Shown: one piece after another, positions 7,630-17,745 of the stretch
Layout of the letters: each line of letters begins with the position of its first letter
Position numbering within the stretch: the first letter of the stretch is position 1
Origin: an uncultured Spirochaetales bacterium
GTDB taxonomy: Bacteria > Spirochaetota > Spirochaetia > Sphaerochaetales > Sphaerochaetaceae
Reading direction: 5' to 3'
NCBI GenBank assembly: GCA_902773355.1
Contig: CACYEI010000068.1
Coordinates: forward strand, 1 to 64,000
DNA: 64,000 nt
Notes under the pieces: generated by a model
Databases searched by the model: none
What the model was told of the DNA's origin: nothing
Seen by the model: the letters and a program-made list of their open reading frames with translations, nothing else
Made by a program: the position numbers and the translations under genes

Positions 7630-10368
7630 ATGAGTATTTTTACAGCACTTTTTGGAACAAAACAGGAAAAAGATTTAAAAAAATTAAAACCAATATTAGA
7701 TGAAGTTAATTCATTTTCAGATTGGGCTAAGTCATTGAATAATGAAGATTTCCCAAAACAAACAGAAGAATTTAAAATACAGATAAAAGAAGGTGCATCT
7801 TTAGATTCCATACTTCCTAAAGCATATGCATTAGTAAGGGAAGCTTCCTTCAGAGTACTAGGTGAACGTCATTATGATGTTCAGATTTTAGGAGCTATAG
7901 TTTTGCATCAGGGAAAACTTTTGGAACTAAAGACAGGTGAAGGAAAAACTTTAACTTGTGTTCCTGCTGCTTATTTGAATTCTTTAAGTGGTAATGGTGT
8001 CCATATTATCACAGTAAATGACTATCTGGCTGAAAGAGATGCCAATTGGATGGGACCTGTCTATGAATTTCTTGGACTCAGTGTTGGAGTTATTGTGTCT
8101 AATATGGATAATGACAGACGTAAAAATGCCTACTCATGCAATATAACATATGGCACAAATAATGAATTTGGATTTGATTATTTAAGAGATAATCTAAAGT
8201 ATAGATATGAAGATAAAATTCAAGCTAAACATAGCTACTGTATTATAGATGAAATTGACTCAATTTTGATAGATGAAGCTAGAACACCTCTGATTATTTC
8301 CGCTCCTGCTGAAGATGATTCTGTTTTGGCTGTGAATGCAGAAAAAGTTACTCCTTATTTAAAGGAATGTGAAAAGGATCCTGAAACTGATGACTACCCT
8401 GTTTTCTCTGCATTTGCAAGATTTGAAGAAAATGCAAAAACAGAACCTGATGGGGATTTTATGATAAATGAGAAGCAAAAAAGAATCAGTTTCACAAAAG
8501 AAGGTATCATACATATAGAGGAGCTTTTAAAGAAAATGAATGTTATTACAGGCTCAATATATGACGATAATAATTTTGAATATGTTCATTATGTAACTCA
8601 GGCTATGGTAGCAAAATATCTTTATAAAAAAGATGTGGATTATGTTATTCAGGATAATAAAATACAGATTGTTGATGAATTTACTGGTCGTATTCTATAT
8701 GGCAGAAGATATAGTGAAGGTCTTCATCAGGCTATAGAAGCAAAAGAACATATAAAAATCTATGGAAAGAACAGAACCCTAGCTACTATTACTTTTCAGA
8801 ATTTTTTCAGAATGTATACTAAGCTGTCAGGTATGACAGGTACAGCTGATACTGAAAGTGCTGAATTTAATTCAATTTATAATTTAGATGTTGTTGTCAT
8901 ACCTACACATCTTCCAATAAAGAGAATTGATTATGATGATTCTGTTTATTTAAATGAAAAATTCAAATTAACCGCTATTTGTAATGAAATAAAAAAAGTG
9001 CATGAAACAGGTCAGCCTATTTTAGTTGGAACAGTTTCAATAGAAAAATCAGAATTACTTTCAGCTTTAATGCGTAAAATGGGTATTCCGCATGAAGTTT
9101 TAAATGCTAAAAATCATGCAAGAGAAGCTTCAATTATTGAAAATGCTGGAATGCTTGGTGCTGTAACCATAGCTACTAATATGGCAGGGAGAGGAACAGA
9201 TATTAAGCTAGGTGGCTCTCCTGAAGCTATGGCTAGAAAGATTGTTGGTTCTGAAGCTACTCCAGAAGAATTAAGGTTAGCTAAGGAAAAGATAATGCCT
9301 AAATATTTAGAACAATATGAAAAGGTAAAATCATTGGGTGGTTTGTATATTCTGGGGACAGAGCGTCATGAATCAAGAAGGATAGATAATCAGCTAAGAG
9401 GAAGAAGCGGAAGGCAGGGGGATCCAGGTTGTTCCAGATTTTTTGTTTCATTTGATGATACTGTTATGAGGCTTTTTGCTAAAGACAATATAAAAAATCT
9501 AATGAGCAGACTAGGTTTAAATGACGGCTCTCCTATTTCTCATCCTCTAGTTAGTAGAACTATAGAAAATGCCCAAAAGAGAGTGGAAGAAAGAAATTTT
9601 GAAATAAGAAAAAATCTTTTAGAATATGATGATGTTTTAAATGAACAGAGAAACTTTATATATTCTCAAAGAGATGAAATATTAAAAGATGAAAATATCA
9701 TTAATAGAGTTTTAAGTAATGTTAAGGAATACATAGAAGATCTTATAGATAGTTCTTTTTCTTTACAGGAAAAAGAAAAATTTACAGCAATATGCAGAGA
9801 TTTAAAAGATATTATAGGTTATGATTATATTCCAGAGTTGGATGATAAAAATCTGTTAAAGAATGAATTAATCAACAAAATTTATTCATGCATAAAAAAA
9901 GAAATAGATGATAAAATTAATCTTGTTGAACCTAAAATTTTTTCTGCTTTTGTATTACATACTTATCTCAGAAATATTGATTACAGATGGCAAAATCATC
10001 TGGAAGAACTTGAAGATTTACGTGATTCTGTATCACTTAGATCTTTTGCACAAAAAAATCCCTTACTGGAATACAAACTTGAAGGTTATGATATTTTTGA
10101 TGATATGTTGTTTAAAATCAAAACATCAGTAATTAAAACAGTTATTGGAGTTAAAATAAATTTAACACCTCAAGTTCAAAAAAAACCAGCAGTTAAAACA
10201 ATAGAAACCCACTCTGCTTCAACTTCAACTAGTCCAGTTAAACAAAATGAAACATTACCAATTCAGGTAATAAGATCAACTCCAAAGATTGGAAGAAATG
10301 ATCCTTGTCCTTGTGGTAGCGGTAAAAAATATAAAAACTGTCATGGAAGAAATCCTAATTCTTTATAA
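7630..10368 (+). CDS. secA: Preprotein translocase ATPase SecA
   Basis: The 912-residue motor drives post-translational protein export through SecYEG. The nucleotide-binding domain 1 P-loop is KTGEGKT at 101-107 and the DEID Walker B is near 211. The preprotein cross-linking domain, second helicase domain ([26 protein letters not shown]) and helical scaffold follow in order. The C-terminal SEC-C zinc motif is complete (C893, C895, C904, H905), consistent with SecB or ribosome contact. It stands alone on the plus strand between divergent cvpA and the convergent FtsB-like gene. The ATG lacks a Shine-Dalgarno sequence and lies six bases after a TATAAT. Confidence 0.98.
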   Translation: MSIFTALFGTKQEKDLKKLKPILDEVNSFSDWAKSLNNEDFPKQTEEFKIQIKEGASLDSILPKAYALVREASFRVLGERHYDVQILGAIVLHQGKLLELKTGEGKTLTCVPAAYLNSLSGNGVHIITVNDYLAERDANWMGPVYEFLGLSVGVIVSNMDNDRRKNAYSCNITYGTNNEFGFDYLRDNLKYRYEDKIQAKHSYCIIDEIDSILIDEARTPLIISAPAEDDSVLAVNAEKVTPYLKECEKDPETDDYPVFSAFARFEENAKTEPDGDFMINEKQKRISFTKEGIIHIEELLKKMNVITGSIYDDNNFEYVHYVTQAMVAKYLYKKDVDYVIQDNKIQIVDEFTGRILYGRRYSEGLHQAIEAKEHIKIYGKNRTLATITFQNFFRMYTKLSGMTGTADTESAEFNSIYNLDVVVIPTHLPIKRIDYDDSVYLNEKFKLTAICNEIKKVHETGQPILVGTVSIEKSELLSALMRKMGIPHEVLNAKNHAREASIIENAGMLGAVTIATNMAGRGTDIKLGGSPEAMARKIVGSEATPEELRLAKEKIMPKYLEQYEKVKSLGGLYILGTERHESRRIDNQLRGRSGRQGDPGCSRFFVSFDDTVMRLFAKDNIKNLMSRLGLNDGSPISHPLVSRTIENAQKRVEERNFEIRKNLLEYDDVLNEQRNFIYSQRDEILKDENIINRVLSNVKEYIEDLIDSSFSLQEKEKFTAICRDLKDIIGYDYIPELDDKNLLKNELINKIYSCIKKEIDDKINLVEPKIFSAFVLHTYLRNIDYRWQNHLEELEDLRDSVSLRSFAQKNPLLEYKLEGYDIFDDMLFKIKTSVIKTVIGVKINLTPQVQKKPAVKTIETHSASTSTSPVKQNETLPIQVIRSTPKIGRNDPCPCGSGKKYKNCHGRNPNSL

Positions 10369-10370
10369 TC

Positions 10371-10868
10371 TTATATTTTACTGATATCCATACCTGTTTT
10401 ATCTGAATAATCTGAGATTTCTGTTTTTCTATTTCGCATAATAAAAAAATACAACATGCTTATGATTATGCTTGGTAGTAAAGCAATAATAAAGCATGTT
10501 AAGTTTGAGATTGGATTATAAAAATCAGTGGAGTTAATCTCTCTGGCATATTCATAGTTTCCGTTTTCTGTTTGCATTGAAGAAGCAGAATAGATGTAAA
10601 CAAAATTATCTGAAAAATAATATCCAAGCTGTGAAGCAACTTTTTCCTTTCCTTCTGGAGTATCTAAGTAATCAGATATTTTCTTTAGTCTTTCAATTTC
10701 ATCATTTAAGTTCTGTTCTTCTGACATTAGAACGGCTATTTTTTTGCCAATTGAATTATTATAAATAAAACCTCGTGGACCAAAAATTCCTGCAATAAGA
10801 AAATAAAAAATTAAAACTAACATGAATCCTATCAGGATTGTTTTTGATTTATAAGATAATTCAGTCAT
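10371..10868 (-). CDS. FtsB/DivIC-like septum protein with a second membrane segment
   Basis: The 165-residue protein starts with a short cytoplasmic tail and a transmembrane helix at about residues 10-30. A coiled-coil stretch (EEQNLNDEIERLKKISDYL) and the pattern TPEGKEKVASQLGYY follow, which resembles septum-formation initiators of the FtsB/DivIC family. Unlike typical FtsB it has a second hydrophobic helix at about 123-145 and a charged tail. FtsB-like proteins join FtsL and FtsQ to activate septal wall synthesis; ftsL- and ftsQ-like genes are present near 56-58 kb. It overlaps rnz by 8 bases at the end of a long operon. A generic coiled-coil membrane protein is the alternative. Confidence 0.55.
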   Translation of the reverse strand: MTELSYKSKTILIGFMLVLIFYFLIAGIFGPRGFIYNNSIGKKIAVLMSEEQNLNDEIERLKKISDYLDTPEGKEKVASQLGYYFSDNFVYIYSASSMQTENGNYEYAREINSTDFYNPISNLTCFIIALLPSIIISMLYFFIMRNRKTEISDYSDKTGMDISKI

Positions 10869-11781
10869 TATTCTCTATCCTAATATACATCCCATCTTCT
10901 GCAAGATATGTTTCGGTAAATATTTCCCTAGCTTCATTTAATAATTTTTTTAATTCATATGATGAATATCTTGGGCTATAATGTGTAAGATATAGTTTTT
11001 TTGCACCTGCATCTAAAGCAATTTTTGCTGCTTGTGAACTAGTCATATGTTTTTTTTCATATGCATCTTCTGATAAATCTTTTGTAAACATACCTTCACA
11101 TATTAAAATATCTACATCTTTAACATAATTACTTATACTAGATAAATACATGGTATCTGTAATATAAGCAAAAGAATTTCCTTTCCTTTTTTCTCCAAGT
11201 ACTTGCTCTGGCTTAAACGTTTTACCATTATAATTTATTGTTTCACCTTTTTGAAGTTTTCCCCAAAGAGGTCCTTTTGGTATTCCAAGTTCTTCTGCTC
11301 TATCAACCTTAAACTCACCTACCCTGTCTTTTTCTCTTAAAATAAATCCATAACATGGTTTTGTATGAAGTAATGGAACTGAATTTATTATAAATTCTTC
11401 TGTTTCTAAATTTACTCCAAGTTTAACAGGTTTAAAAATTATTTCATAATTAATAAACATGTCTAAAAGTTTTCTGTTTGAATTAATATATTCATTAAGT
11501 ATTTCTGGACCATATATGTATAGGGGTTTATCTCTGTCAACTTGAGATGAAAGCATTAAAAGTCCTGGTAATCCCGTTACATGATCAGCATGCATATGTG
11601 AAATGAAGATATAATCTATTTTTTTCCAATGCATATTTATTTTTTTTAAAGCAACCTGAGTACCTTCTCCACAATCAAAAAGAAAAAGCTGTCCATTTCT
11701 TCTTATGATAGTACTTGTTAGGTGTCTATCTGGTAGAGGTAACATACCGCTGGTTCCTAAAACAAAAACTTCTAAACTCAT
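10861..11781 (-). CDS. rnz: Ribonuclease Z (tRNA 3'-end endonuclease)
   Basis: This 306-residue metallo-beta-lactamase-fold enzyme cuts 3' trailers from tRNA precursors, which matters here because the two tRNA genes in the window do not encode CCA. It carries HMHADH near residue 61 and the SSQAAKIA and LYLTHYSPRY motifs of the short RNase Z form. It lies 19 bases after lolE and overlaps the FtsB-like gene downstream. Confidence 0.93.
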   Translation of the reverse strand: MSLEVFVLGTSGMLPLPDRHLTSTIIRRNGQLFLFDCGEGTQVALKKINMHWKKIDYIFISHMHADHVTGLPGLLMLSSQVDRDKPLYIYGPEILNEYINSNRKLLDMFINYEIIFKPVKLGVNLETEEFIINSVPLLHTKPCYGFILREKDRVGEFKVDRAEELGIPKGPLWGKLQKGETINYNGKTFKPEQVLGEKRKGNSFAYITDTMYLSSISNYVKDVDILICEGMFTKDLSEDAYEKKHMTSSQAAKIALDAGAKKLYLTHYSPRYSSYELKKLLNEAREIFTETYLAEDGMYIRIENND

Positions 11782-11800
11782 AGTGTAATTTTATATTTTT

Positions 11801-12964
11801 TCAAAGGCTTGTGAACAGTTGTATTGGTGAAATACGTTTTGTTTTTCTAAGAGAAATAAAAATACTGATAACTGATATGATAAGAAGACTTGATAAAACT
11901 AAAAATATATCTGAGTAAGGTATAGTTATATCAAAATCCAATAGATAGTATGAAAAGGCACTTATACCTGATTCAGCTAAATGAGATAGAAATGGTCCTA
12001 TATTAAAAGAAATGAAAAGGCCTAAGAAAAAACCTATAATTACACCTAATAATGTAACAGTAAAAACACTAATAAAAGATGAAGCAACTATAAGTTTGTT
12101 ACTTCCACCAATTAATTTCACTGTAGCTATTTCTACCATATCATCTTGTATCATCTGCTGCGCTATGTTGGCTGAATAATATGCTGCAACACATGAAATA
12201 AGTAATAAAATAATAATAATCATTTGTCTGCTGGTTACAAAATTCTGGTAAACAGAGATATTATTTTGATCCCATGTTGAATATTTAATGTTATCATTAA
12301 AATTAGATGTAATAACGTTTGTTTTGTCCATTAGTGAATTTGAAAGTAATATTTCTGTAGAAATTGATTCTTCTGAAGGGAAAAGAGTCCTAGCATAATC
12401 ATAACTTACAAATGCCAGGTTTTCATCCAGTTGATCATATCCACTGTAAAATAAAGAATTAACTCTAACAATTTTTGGAGCAACAACACTATTTGAGGAA
12501 TCAGGCACAATCATTAATGCTATTCTATCACCAATTTTTACATTTAAATTTTCAGCTGTTTTTCTACTTAAAGTTATTCCACTTAAATTACTTTGATTGA
12601 TATTTTCTTCAGTTATAAATGTTAATTGTTTTTGTCGTTGTTCATTAAAGTATGAATTTGTAATTCCCTTAATGACAAATGAAGCTGTAGAATCTGAAGA
12701 ATATGCAAGTGCTGAGCCTGAAATAACAGTGTCAACATATATAATATTTGTTTTATCTGGTTCTATATTACTTAATCCATGAACCAAAATATGACCATTT
12801 GATAGATAGATGTATTTGTTTGTTATTCCAGCCATCATACTGCTGGAAAAGACCAGTGCTAAAACAAGAGGAGCAGTTACAAGACAAATTAAAACCATGC
12901 ATCCTGTTAATCTACTTCTTCTTAAGATCTTTCTAACTGCCCAGAAAAAAGTAAATCTGTTCAA
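11801..12964 (-). CDS. lolE: LolCDE-type ABC transporter permease
   Basis: The 387-residue permease has the MacB/LolE layout. It has one N-terminal transmembrane helix (about 20-40), a large periplasmic domain (about 45-240) and three C-terminal helices, ending in a basic cytoplasmic tail with the pattern SPIQLFTSL. With the adjacent ATPase and second permease it should release lipoproteins from the inner membrane for transfer to the outer membrane. It overlaps lolD by 4 bases. Whether it is LolC-like or LolE-like is assigned only by order, because the two subunits are homologous. Confidence 0.8.
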   Translation of the reverse strand: MNRFTFFWAVRKILRRSRLTGCMVLICLVTAPLVLALVFSSSMMAGITNKYIYLSNGHILVHGLSNIEPDKTNIIYVDTVISGSALAYSSDSTASFVIKGITNSYFNEQRQKQLTFITEENINQSNLSGITLSRKTAENLNVKIGDRIALMIVPDSSNSVVAPKIVRVNSLFYSGYDQLDENLAFVSYDYARTLFPSEESISTEILLSNSLMDKTNVITSNFNDNIKYSTWDQNNISVYQNFVTSRQMIIIILLLISCVAAYYSANIAQQMIQDDMVEIATVKLIGGSNKLIVASSFISVFTVTLLGVIIGFFLGLFISFNIGPFLSHLAESGISAFSYYLLDFDITIPYSDIFLVLSSLLIISVISIFISLRKTKRISPIQLFTSL

Positions 12965-13656
12965 TTTTTTTCCCTCAAAAGCTCTAAATTATGGTTTTTT
13001 AAAAGATACATATAATCACATTTCTCAGCAAATTCAATATTGTGAGTAACTAATAAAAGACTTCGGTTCTCTTTTTTGACTTGTGATAACAGAAGCTCTT
13101 CAACTTCCAAAGCATTTTCTTCATCCAGTGAGCCTGTAGGTTCGTCTGCTAAAATAATGTCTGGTTCATTAATCAATGCCCTACAAATTGCAATTCTTTG
13201 TTTTTCTCCTCCACTTAATGTACCTGTTGAATGGAACATTCTATCTTCTAACGCAAGATCAGATAAAAGCATTTTAGCTCTATCTAAAACCTGCTTTTTA
13301 CTTTTACCAGAAATCAGTGCTGGAATCATTACGTTTTCTAATGCATTAAAATCATCTAAAAGAAGATGAGCCTGAAATATAAAACCAATCTTCCTGTTTC
13401 TAAATTGTGATGCTTTTGAATCATTCAGTGTAGTAATATCTACTCCATCACAAAAAACATGTCCTGAAGTAGGTTTATCTAGTCCACCAGCTATCTGTAA
13501 TAAAGTACTTTTACCTGTACCACTTTTACCTATTATAGAAACAGATTTTCCAGTTTCTACAGTCAGAGAAATACCAGATAGAATAGTTATATACTCATTT
13601 CTGTTTTCTACTGCTTTAAATGATTTGAATATATTGTTTATTTCAAGTGGATGCAT
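12961..13656 (-). CDS. lolD: LolD-type ABC transporter ATP-binding protein
   Basis: The 231-residue ATPase has Walker A IGKSGTGKST near 43, the signature TLSGGEKQRIAICRAL and Walker B ILADEPTGSLD followed by the switch-region histidine in LVTHN. The sequence style is that of the MacB/LolD/FtsE subfamily. It sits between two permease genes and overlaps both (4 and 14 bases), so the three form one transporter. Powering lipoprotein release is the expected role in a lipoprotein-rich diderm; an FtsE-like role is unlikely given the two permeases. Confidence 0.88.
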   Translation of the reverse strand: MHPLEINNIFKSFKAVENRNEYITILSGISLTVETGKSVSIIGKSGTGKSTLLQIAGGLDKPTSGHVFCDGVDITTLNDSKASQFRNRKIGFIFQAHLLLDDFNALENVMIPALISGKSKKQVLDRAKMLLSDLALEDRMFHSTGTLSGGEKQRIAICRALINEPDIILADEPTGSLDEENALEVEELLLSQVKKENRSLLLVTHNIEFAEKCDYMYLLKNHNLELLREKN

Positions 13657-14833
13657 TTAATATTATCTCCATAATTTCATATTTATTTAATTTTTTACAA
13701 CTTCTAATAATAAAAAAAGTTCCAATGAAAAAAATAATGATGCATGAAATAATAATTTCAACAGCGTTTAGGTTAGTTGTAAATGGGAATGATCCCAATA
13801 TAGTTCCAGTTCCAGTTAATGACCGTATAATAAAATCAATAATATTAAGGATGGTTTGAATATTTGATTGAATAATAATTCCAAGTATAAGGCCAAAAAT
13901 TTCTCCAAGTATAAGAATAATTAATCCTTGTTCCAAAAAAATTTGTACTACTTTATTTTTCTTTAAGCCTAATGCTCTTAACATGGCAGTTTCTTTACTT
14001 TTATTTCTAATGAGTCTGGTAGTTGAATTTTTTAAACTTACACTGATGATAATAAATATGAAACCTAAAAAAACATACATGGTTATTTTTTCTAATAATA
14101 ACGCACTATAAACTGCATTGTTGGCTTTTTTCCAGTTGATAATTTCAGCATTTGGATCTAACAACTTTATTTCAGATTCAACTTTATTCAATTCACCATT
14201 TATAAATACACCAATTTTTAGATCCTTTTCACCAATGATATGTTTGAGTGATGATAAATCCATAAATGCAGTATTTCTATTAAATTCTGAAACACTAGAT
14301 GTATAAAAACCAGAAACATATAAATTTTTTGTATCCGCTTTAATTCTCATGGTATTTCCGTCATTTAGAAATGTGACACTAAGTTCACTTAGATATGATG
14401 CATCTAATATGCTATACAGGGTATAAGATAGGTTTATTGAGCTAAAATCATTTGTTATTTTTATATCATCCATCATTCTTGTATTTTTTATATCATCAAG
14501 ATTTAGACCTCTGATTCTTAGACCAATATTTCTTCCGTTTTTTTTATTTGAAACAAGTACTGCTGTGTCTAAAAATTCAAAAGCTGTCTCTACACCTTTT
14601 ATTTTTTTAATATCTTCAGCTGATAGAGAAGCTGACTTTACTGATATGTCAAATGATTGAATATTCTTTAAACCTTTAATTTGGAAATTTTGTAAATTGT
14701 TCATCATTCCTGATATTACAATCAAAGCAGCTAAGCCTAAAGACAAACCTATGATAATTAGAATATTTGTGGTTCTTTGTGCTTTATATTTAGAAAAAGC
14801 ATATTTAAAACAGATTTTTAGAGTAAGTTTCAT
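13643..14833 (-). CDS. lolC: LolCDE-type ABC transporter permease
   Basis: The 396-residue protein repeats the permease plan of its partner. It has an N-terminal helix at about 25-45, a periplasmic domain at about 50-250 and three closing helices (about 260-285, 305-335 and 360-385). The stretch KETAMLRALGLKKNKVVQIFLEQG is shared by LolC/E and MacB permeases, and is given here as KETAMLRALG with the conserved AL and QG positions. The start overlaps the stop of the upstream secreted-protein gene (ATGA). It forms the complex with the following ATPase and permease. Confidence 0.8.
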   Translation of the reverse strand: MKLTLKICFKYAFSKYKAQRTTNILIIIGLSLGLAALIVISGMMNNLQNFQIKGLKNIQSFDISVKSASLSAEDIKKIKGVETAFEFLDTAVLVSNKKNGRNIGLRIRGLNLDDIKNTRMMDDIKITNDFSSINLSYTLYSILDASYLSELSVTFLNDGNTMRIKADTKNLYVSGFYTSSVSEFNRNTAFMDLSSLKHIIGEKDLKIGVFINGELNKVESEIKLLDPNAEIINWKKANNAVYSALLLEKITMYVFLGFIFIIISVSLKNSTTRLIRNKSKETAMLRALGLKKNKVVQIFLEQGLIILILGEIFGLILGIIIQSNIQTILNIIDFIIRSLTGTGTILGSFPFTTNLNAVEIIISCIIIFFIGTFFIIRSCKKLNKYEIMEIILNAST

Positions 14834-15783
14834 CTACGTATTGCAGTCCTTTCATATACTACATTTTTAACTCTTAAATTATCTGGTTCATAATAAACTG
14901 TTCCAATTTTATTTCCATTTGAATAGATAATTTTAATCATACCTTCTTTATCATAAATAATCTCTTCTGAAATTATTCCATTTATTGAAGTTGATTCTGA
15001 TTCTGGTGAATTCTGATTATCTTTTGAATAAAAAGATGTTTTTATTACATTCCCTATTGTTTCTACAGTATATAATAGAATTTCATTTGAATCATAAAAA
15101 TATTCTGTTACTGAATCTGTATATTCTGCTTTTAAAATTTTTCCAGATGGCATAAAAGTATAAGTTACATTGTTTCTTGTATATTTAATTTCTCCTGAAT
15201 CAGTTACTTCAAAATCTCCTTGTAGAATAAAATCATCTCCAGCATCCCTGAACAGATTATCTTCTTCATATAAATAACCTTCACCTAGTAGTACTAACGA
15301 ATCAGAATATGTTCTGACTCCTATAAGACTCCCATCATATGCACTTCTTAAGAAGTAAGTTATTGTTTGAATATTTCCATCAACTGATTTGGAAATATAT
15401 ATTAGAGAAGAATCAGAATAGACTAAGTTTTCTTCTGTTTTTACACCTTTTTCTTCTGTTATACACTTAACCAATAACTCATCATGATATATATATTCTG
15501 TTTTTACAGATGTCTTGTAATCATATATTGTAACAGTCTTTTCTGTTACATTATTCTGATTGGTTGGCTCTATGGTTTCATATGTATAACTTTTAACTAG
15601 TTCTCCTTTGTTATATAACTGCTCATAATTATCATCTACTCTTAATACATAATTGTTTCTATAAACTCCTGAAGCATTTGTAGGACTAATTTTTTGACCT
15701 ATTGAGTTTGAAATATAATATGAGATACTGTATATATTAAATGTAAAAAACAATAAGTAAAAAACAAATAAAGCTTTTTTCAT
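14830..15783 (-). CDS. Secreted repeat-rich protein of unknown function
   Basis: I do not recognise a named family. The preferred ATG at 15783 gives a 317-residue protein beginning with a clear signal peptide (MKKALFVFYLLFFTFNIYSIS). An in-frame ATG at 15807 that overlaps the ftsY stop is possible but would put eight residues before the signal. The mature part is built of short beta-rich units with repeated tyrosines and glycines (for example TYFLRSAYDGSLIGVR and TEYFYDSNEILLY), reminiscent of MORN/YD-type repeats. No lipobox is present. Its position between ftsY and lolCDE suggests an envelope role, possibly linked to lipoprotein traffic. Confidence 0.6.
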   Translation of the reverse strand: MKKALFVFYLLFFTFNIYSISYYISNSIGQKISPTNASGVYRNNYVLRVDDNYEQLYNKGELVKSYTYETIEPTNQNNVTEKTVTIYDYKTSVKTEYIYHDELLVKCITEEKGVKTEENLVYSDSSLIYISKSVDGNIQTITYFLRSAYDGSLIGVRTYSDSLVLLGEGYLYEEDNLFRDAGDDFILQGDFEVTDSGEIKYTRNNVTYTFMPSGKILKAEYTDSVTEYFYDSNEILLYTVETIGNVIKTSFYSKDNQNSPESESTSINGIISEEIIYDKEGMIKIIYSNGNKIGTVYYEPDNLRVKNVVYERTAIRR

Positions 15784-15803
15784 TTCAATATTACCCTGTT
15801 TAA

Positions 15804-16652
15804 TCAAATACCAGCCAGTGTAGATAAAAACTTGTCTTTATCAAAAATCTGAATATCTTCATATTTTTCTCCTGTGCCAATAAAAGCTACAGGAATACCT
15901 ATTTGTAATAAGGCACCCGCTTTAGACATAGAATCATACTTTGTTAGTATAAGTGCATCTATACCTATGAATTGATTAAATAAATTAGCCTGACTTATAG
16001 AATTTTGACCTGTAGTAGCATCCAAGACCAGTATTTTCTTATAATTTTGTTCTTTAATTCTATTTTTTATTATTTTATCTGTCTTTTGAAGTTCTTTCAT
16101 TAAATTTTCTTTATTATGCATCCTCCCAGCGGTATCACATAGTATCAAATTATCACCTTTGGCAAATGCGCTGGAAATGGCATCATAAACCACAGCTCCA
16201 GGATCGCTTCCACTTTCCTGTTTAACAATTCTAGTATTTGTTCTTTTAGCATGAAGATCTAACTGTTCTATTGCTCCAGCTCGGAATGTATCTCCTGCCG
16301 ATAAAACAACTTTATAATTTTTTTTAGAATAATAACTGGCAAGTTTTGCTATTGTAGTTGTTTTGCCAACACCGTTAACTCCTAATATTAAATAAACATT
16401 TAATTCATTAGGGTTAGGTTCAAGCAGAATACCAGAAATTTTATCATCAAGAATTTCTTTCACTTGTTTTAAAAATTCATCTTCTGTTTTTGGCTTTAAT
16501 TTATTTACATGCTCACTTATTAGCATAGCATTTTTTGCACCAAAATCACCCTCTATAAGCATATCTTCAAGGTCATCAAAAAATTTATCATCCAGTGTTT
16601 TTCTAAAACCAAAAAATTGTGCAAGTTTTGCACCAAATCCAAATTTAAACAT
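15804..16652 (-). CDS. ftsY: Signal recognition particle receptor FtsY
   Basis: The 282-residue SRP GTPase receptor consists of the NG domain only; the acidic A domain of enterobacterial FtsY is absent, as in many compact forms. The helical N domain spans about 1-80. The G domain has P-loop GVNGVGKT at 91-98, DTAGRM in the middle, TKYDS and the closing FIGTGEKYEDIQIFD. It docks Ffh-ribosome complexes at SecYEG; ffh lies at 45744 in this window. It sits 10 bases after the PEGA-protein gene in the same operon. Confidence 0.95.
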   Translation of the reverse strand: MFKFGFGAKLAQFFGFRKTLDDKFFDDLEDMLIEGDFGAKNAMLISEHVNKLKPKTEDEFLKQVKEILDDKISGILLEPNPNELNVYLILGVNGVGKTTTIAKLASYYSKKNYKVVLSAGDTFRAGAIEQLDLHAKRTNTRIVKQESGSDPGAVVYDAISSAFAKGDNLILCDTAGRMHNKENLMKELQKTDKIIKNRIKEQNYKKILVLDATTGQNSISQANLFNQFIGIDALILTKYDSMSKAGALLQIGIPVAFIGTGEKYEDIQIFDKDKFLSTLAGI

Positions 16653-16662
16653 ACACTATCCT

Positions 16663-17745
16663 TTATGGTGATACGTAATCAGCAAATCTGTAGTAATCTG
16701 ATAGATTGCTGAATAAATCAACCAAATTTAAAACTGATGTACCTATGGCAAATGATTTTATTGCATTTCTAAGTCTTAAATCTTCTAAATTTATTGAATT
16801 TGAAACAATAGATAAAGCAAATGAAGACAAAACTCTAGTAAATGCCCAATAAAAATTATTTCTTGCTTTATTGTAGAAATTAAAATCAGACATCCATTGG
16901 GGTTTCAGTTCTACATAGATGTTTTCCTGAGGTGATGTTATATTTATTGTTTGCTCAATATAGCCATCTGATCTTAAAGAAATGGATATAGGTAAAGAAT
17001 CTTTAAATACAAACGGAGTTATTCCTGATAATATGCCGTCAAGATAGACGGAAGCATTTACATTTGAAGTTAGATTAAATTCAAATTCAGATTTAACATC
17101 TTCTACACCGTTTTCTAAGTTATAGATAAACTGATCTGCATCTGTGTCATTCATGAATAAATATGCCATGGATTTTAGAACTGAAGGTCCATAAACATCA
17201 GATGTCTGTTTTATTTCACCATAAATTAAATTAATTTCTCTAGTTTCTGTATCATAAGTATATAAAGTTAAATAATTCAAATCAGATAGTTCTTCCTTTA
17301 TTGGAAAAATAATTAAATCTAAATTATATTTATTTGTAAGATATTCAGCTGTTTTATTATTAAGAGATGTAGAATCTATTGAAAAATTTTCATTTATATC
17401 AATAATCTTAACTGTTAAGTCAACTGGTAAAATTGGTTCAATATTGCTGTTGTTATATACAGATTCAGCAGAACTAATATCAGATGCTTTTTCTGATTCA
17501 TATGCTTTGGCTAGATTTCTACCAAGTGTAATTTTGTTTTCTTTATTTAATCTATTATTAATTACTTCAGCAGTACTATCAGTATAATGTTTTTGTAAAA
17601 AATTAATATTTATAAATGATCTTATTTCACTATTATCTGGATAAATTCCTACATTATAGTCAGCTGCATAAATAAAACTACTAAGTATAATTAGAAAAAT
17701 AAAACAAAAAATAAATCTATAATTTTTAAACAATACCATTTTCAT
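16663..17745 (-). CDS. Exported PEGA-domain protein
   Basis: The 360-residue protein has a signal peptide (hydrophobic core [18 protein letters not shown] at about 12-29). A periplasmic region follows, and then a PEGA-type beta domain at about 222-290, seen in [13 protein letters not shown] and [15 protein letters not shown]. The C-terminal 70 residues are mildly hydrophobic. PEGA domains are common in surface or envelope proteins of spirochaetes; no enzymatic motif is seen. The ATG lies inside the end of prfB (20-base overlap); a second Met two codons later is also possible. Precise function is unknown. Confidence 0.65.
   Translation of the reverse strand: MKMVLFKNYRFIFCFIFLIILSSFIYAADYNVGIYPDNSEIRSFININFLQKHYTDSTAEVINNRLNKENKITLGRNLAKAYESEKASDISSAESVYNNSNIEPILPVDLTVKIIDINENFSIDSTSLNNKTAEYLTNKYNLDLIIFPIKEELSDLNYLTLYTYDTETREINLIYGEIKQTSDVYGPSVLKSMAYLFMNDTDADQFIYNLENGVEDVKSEFEFNLTSNVNASVYLDGILSGITPFVFKDSLPISISLRSDGYIEQTINITSPQENIYVELKPQWMSDFNFYNKARNNFYWAFTRVLSSFALSIVSNSINLEDLRLRNAIKSFAIGTSVLNLVDLFSNLSDYYRFADYVSP

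Noticed and set aside
8100-8200. TGGCAC in secA as a sigma-54 promoter
   Set aside because: No TTGC element at the required distance and it lies within coding sequence.
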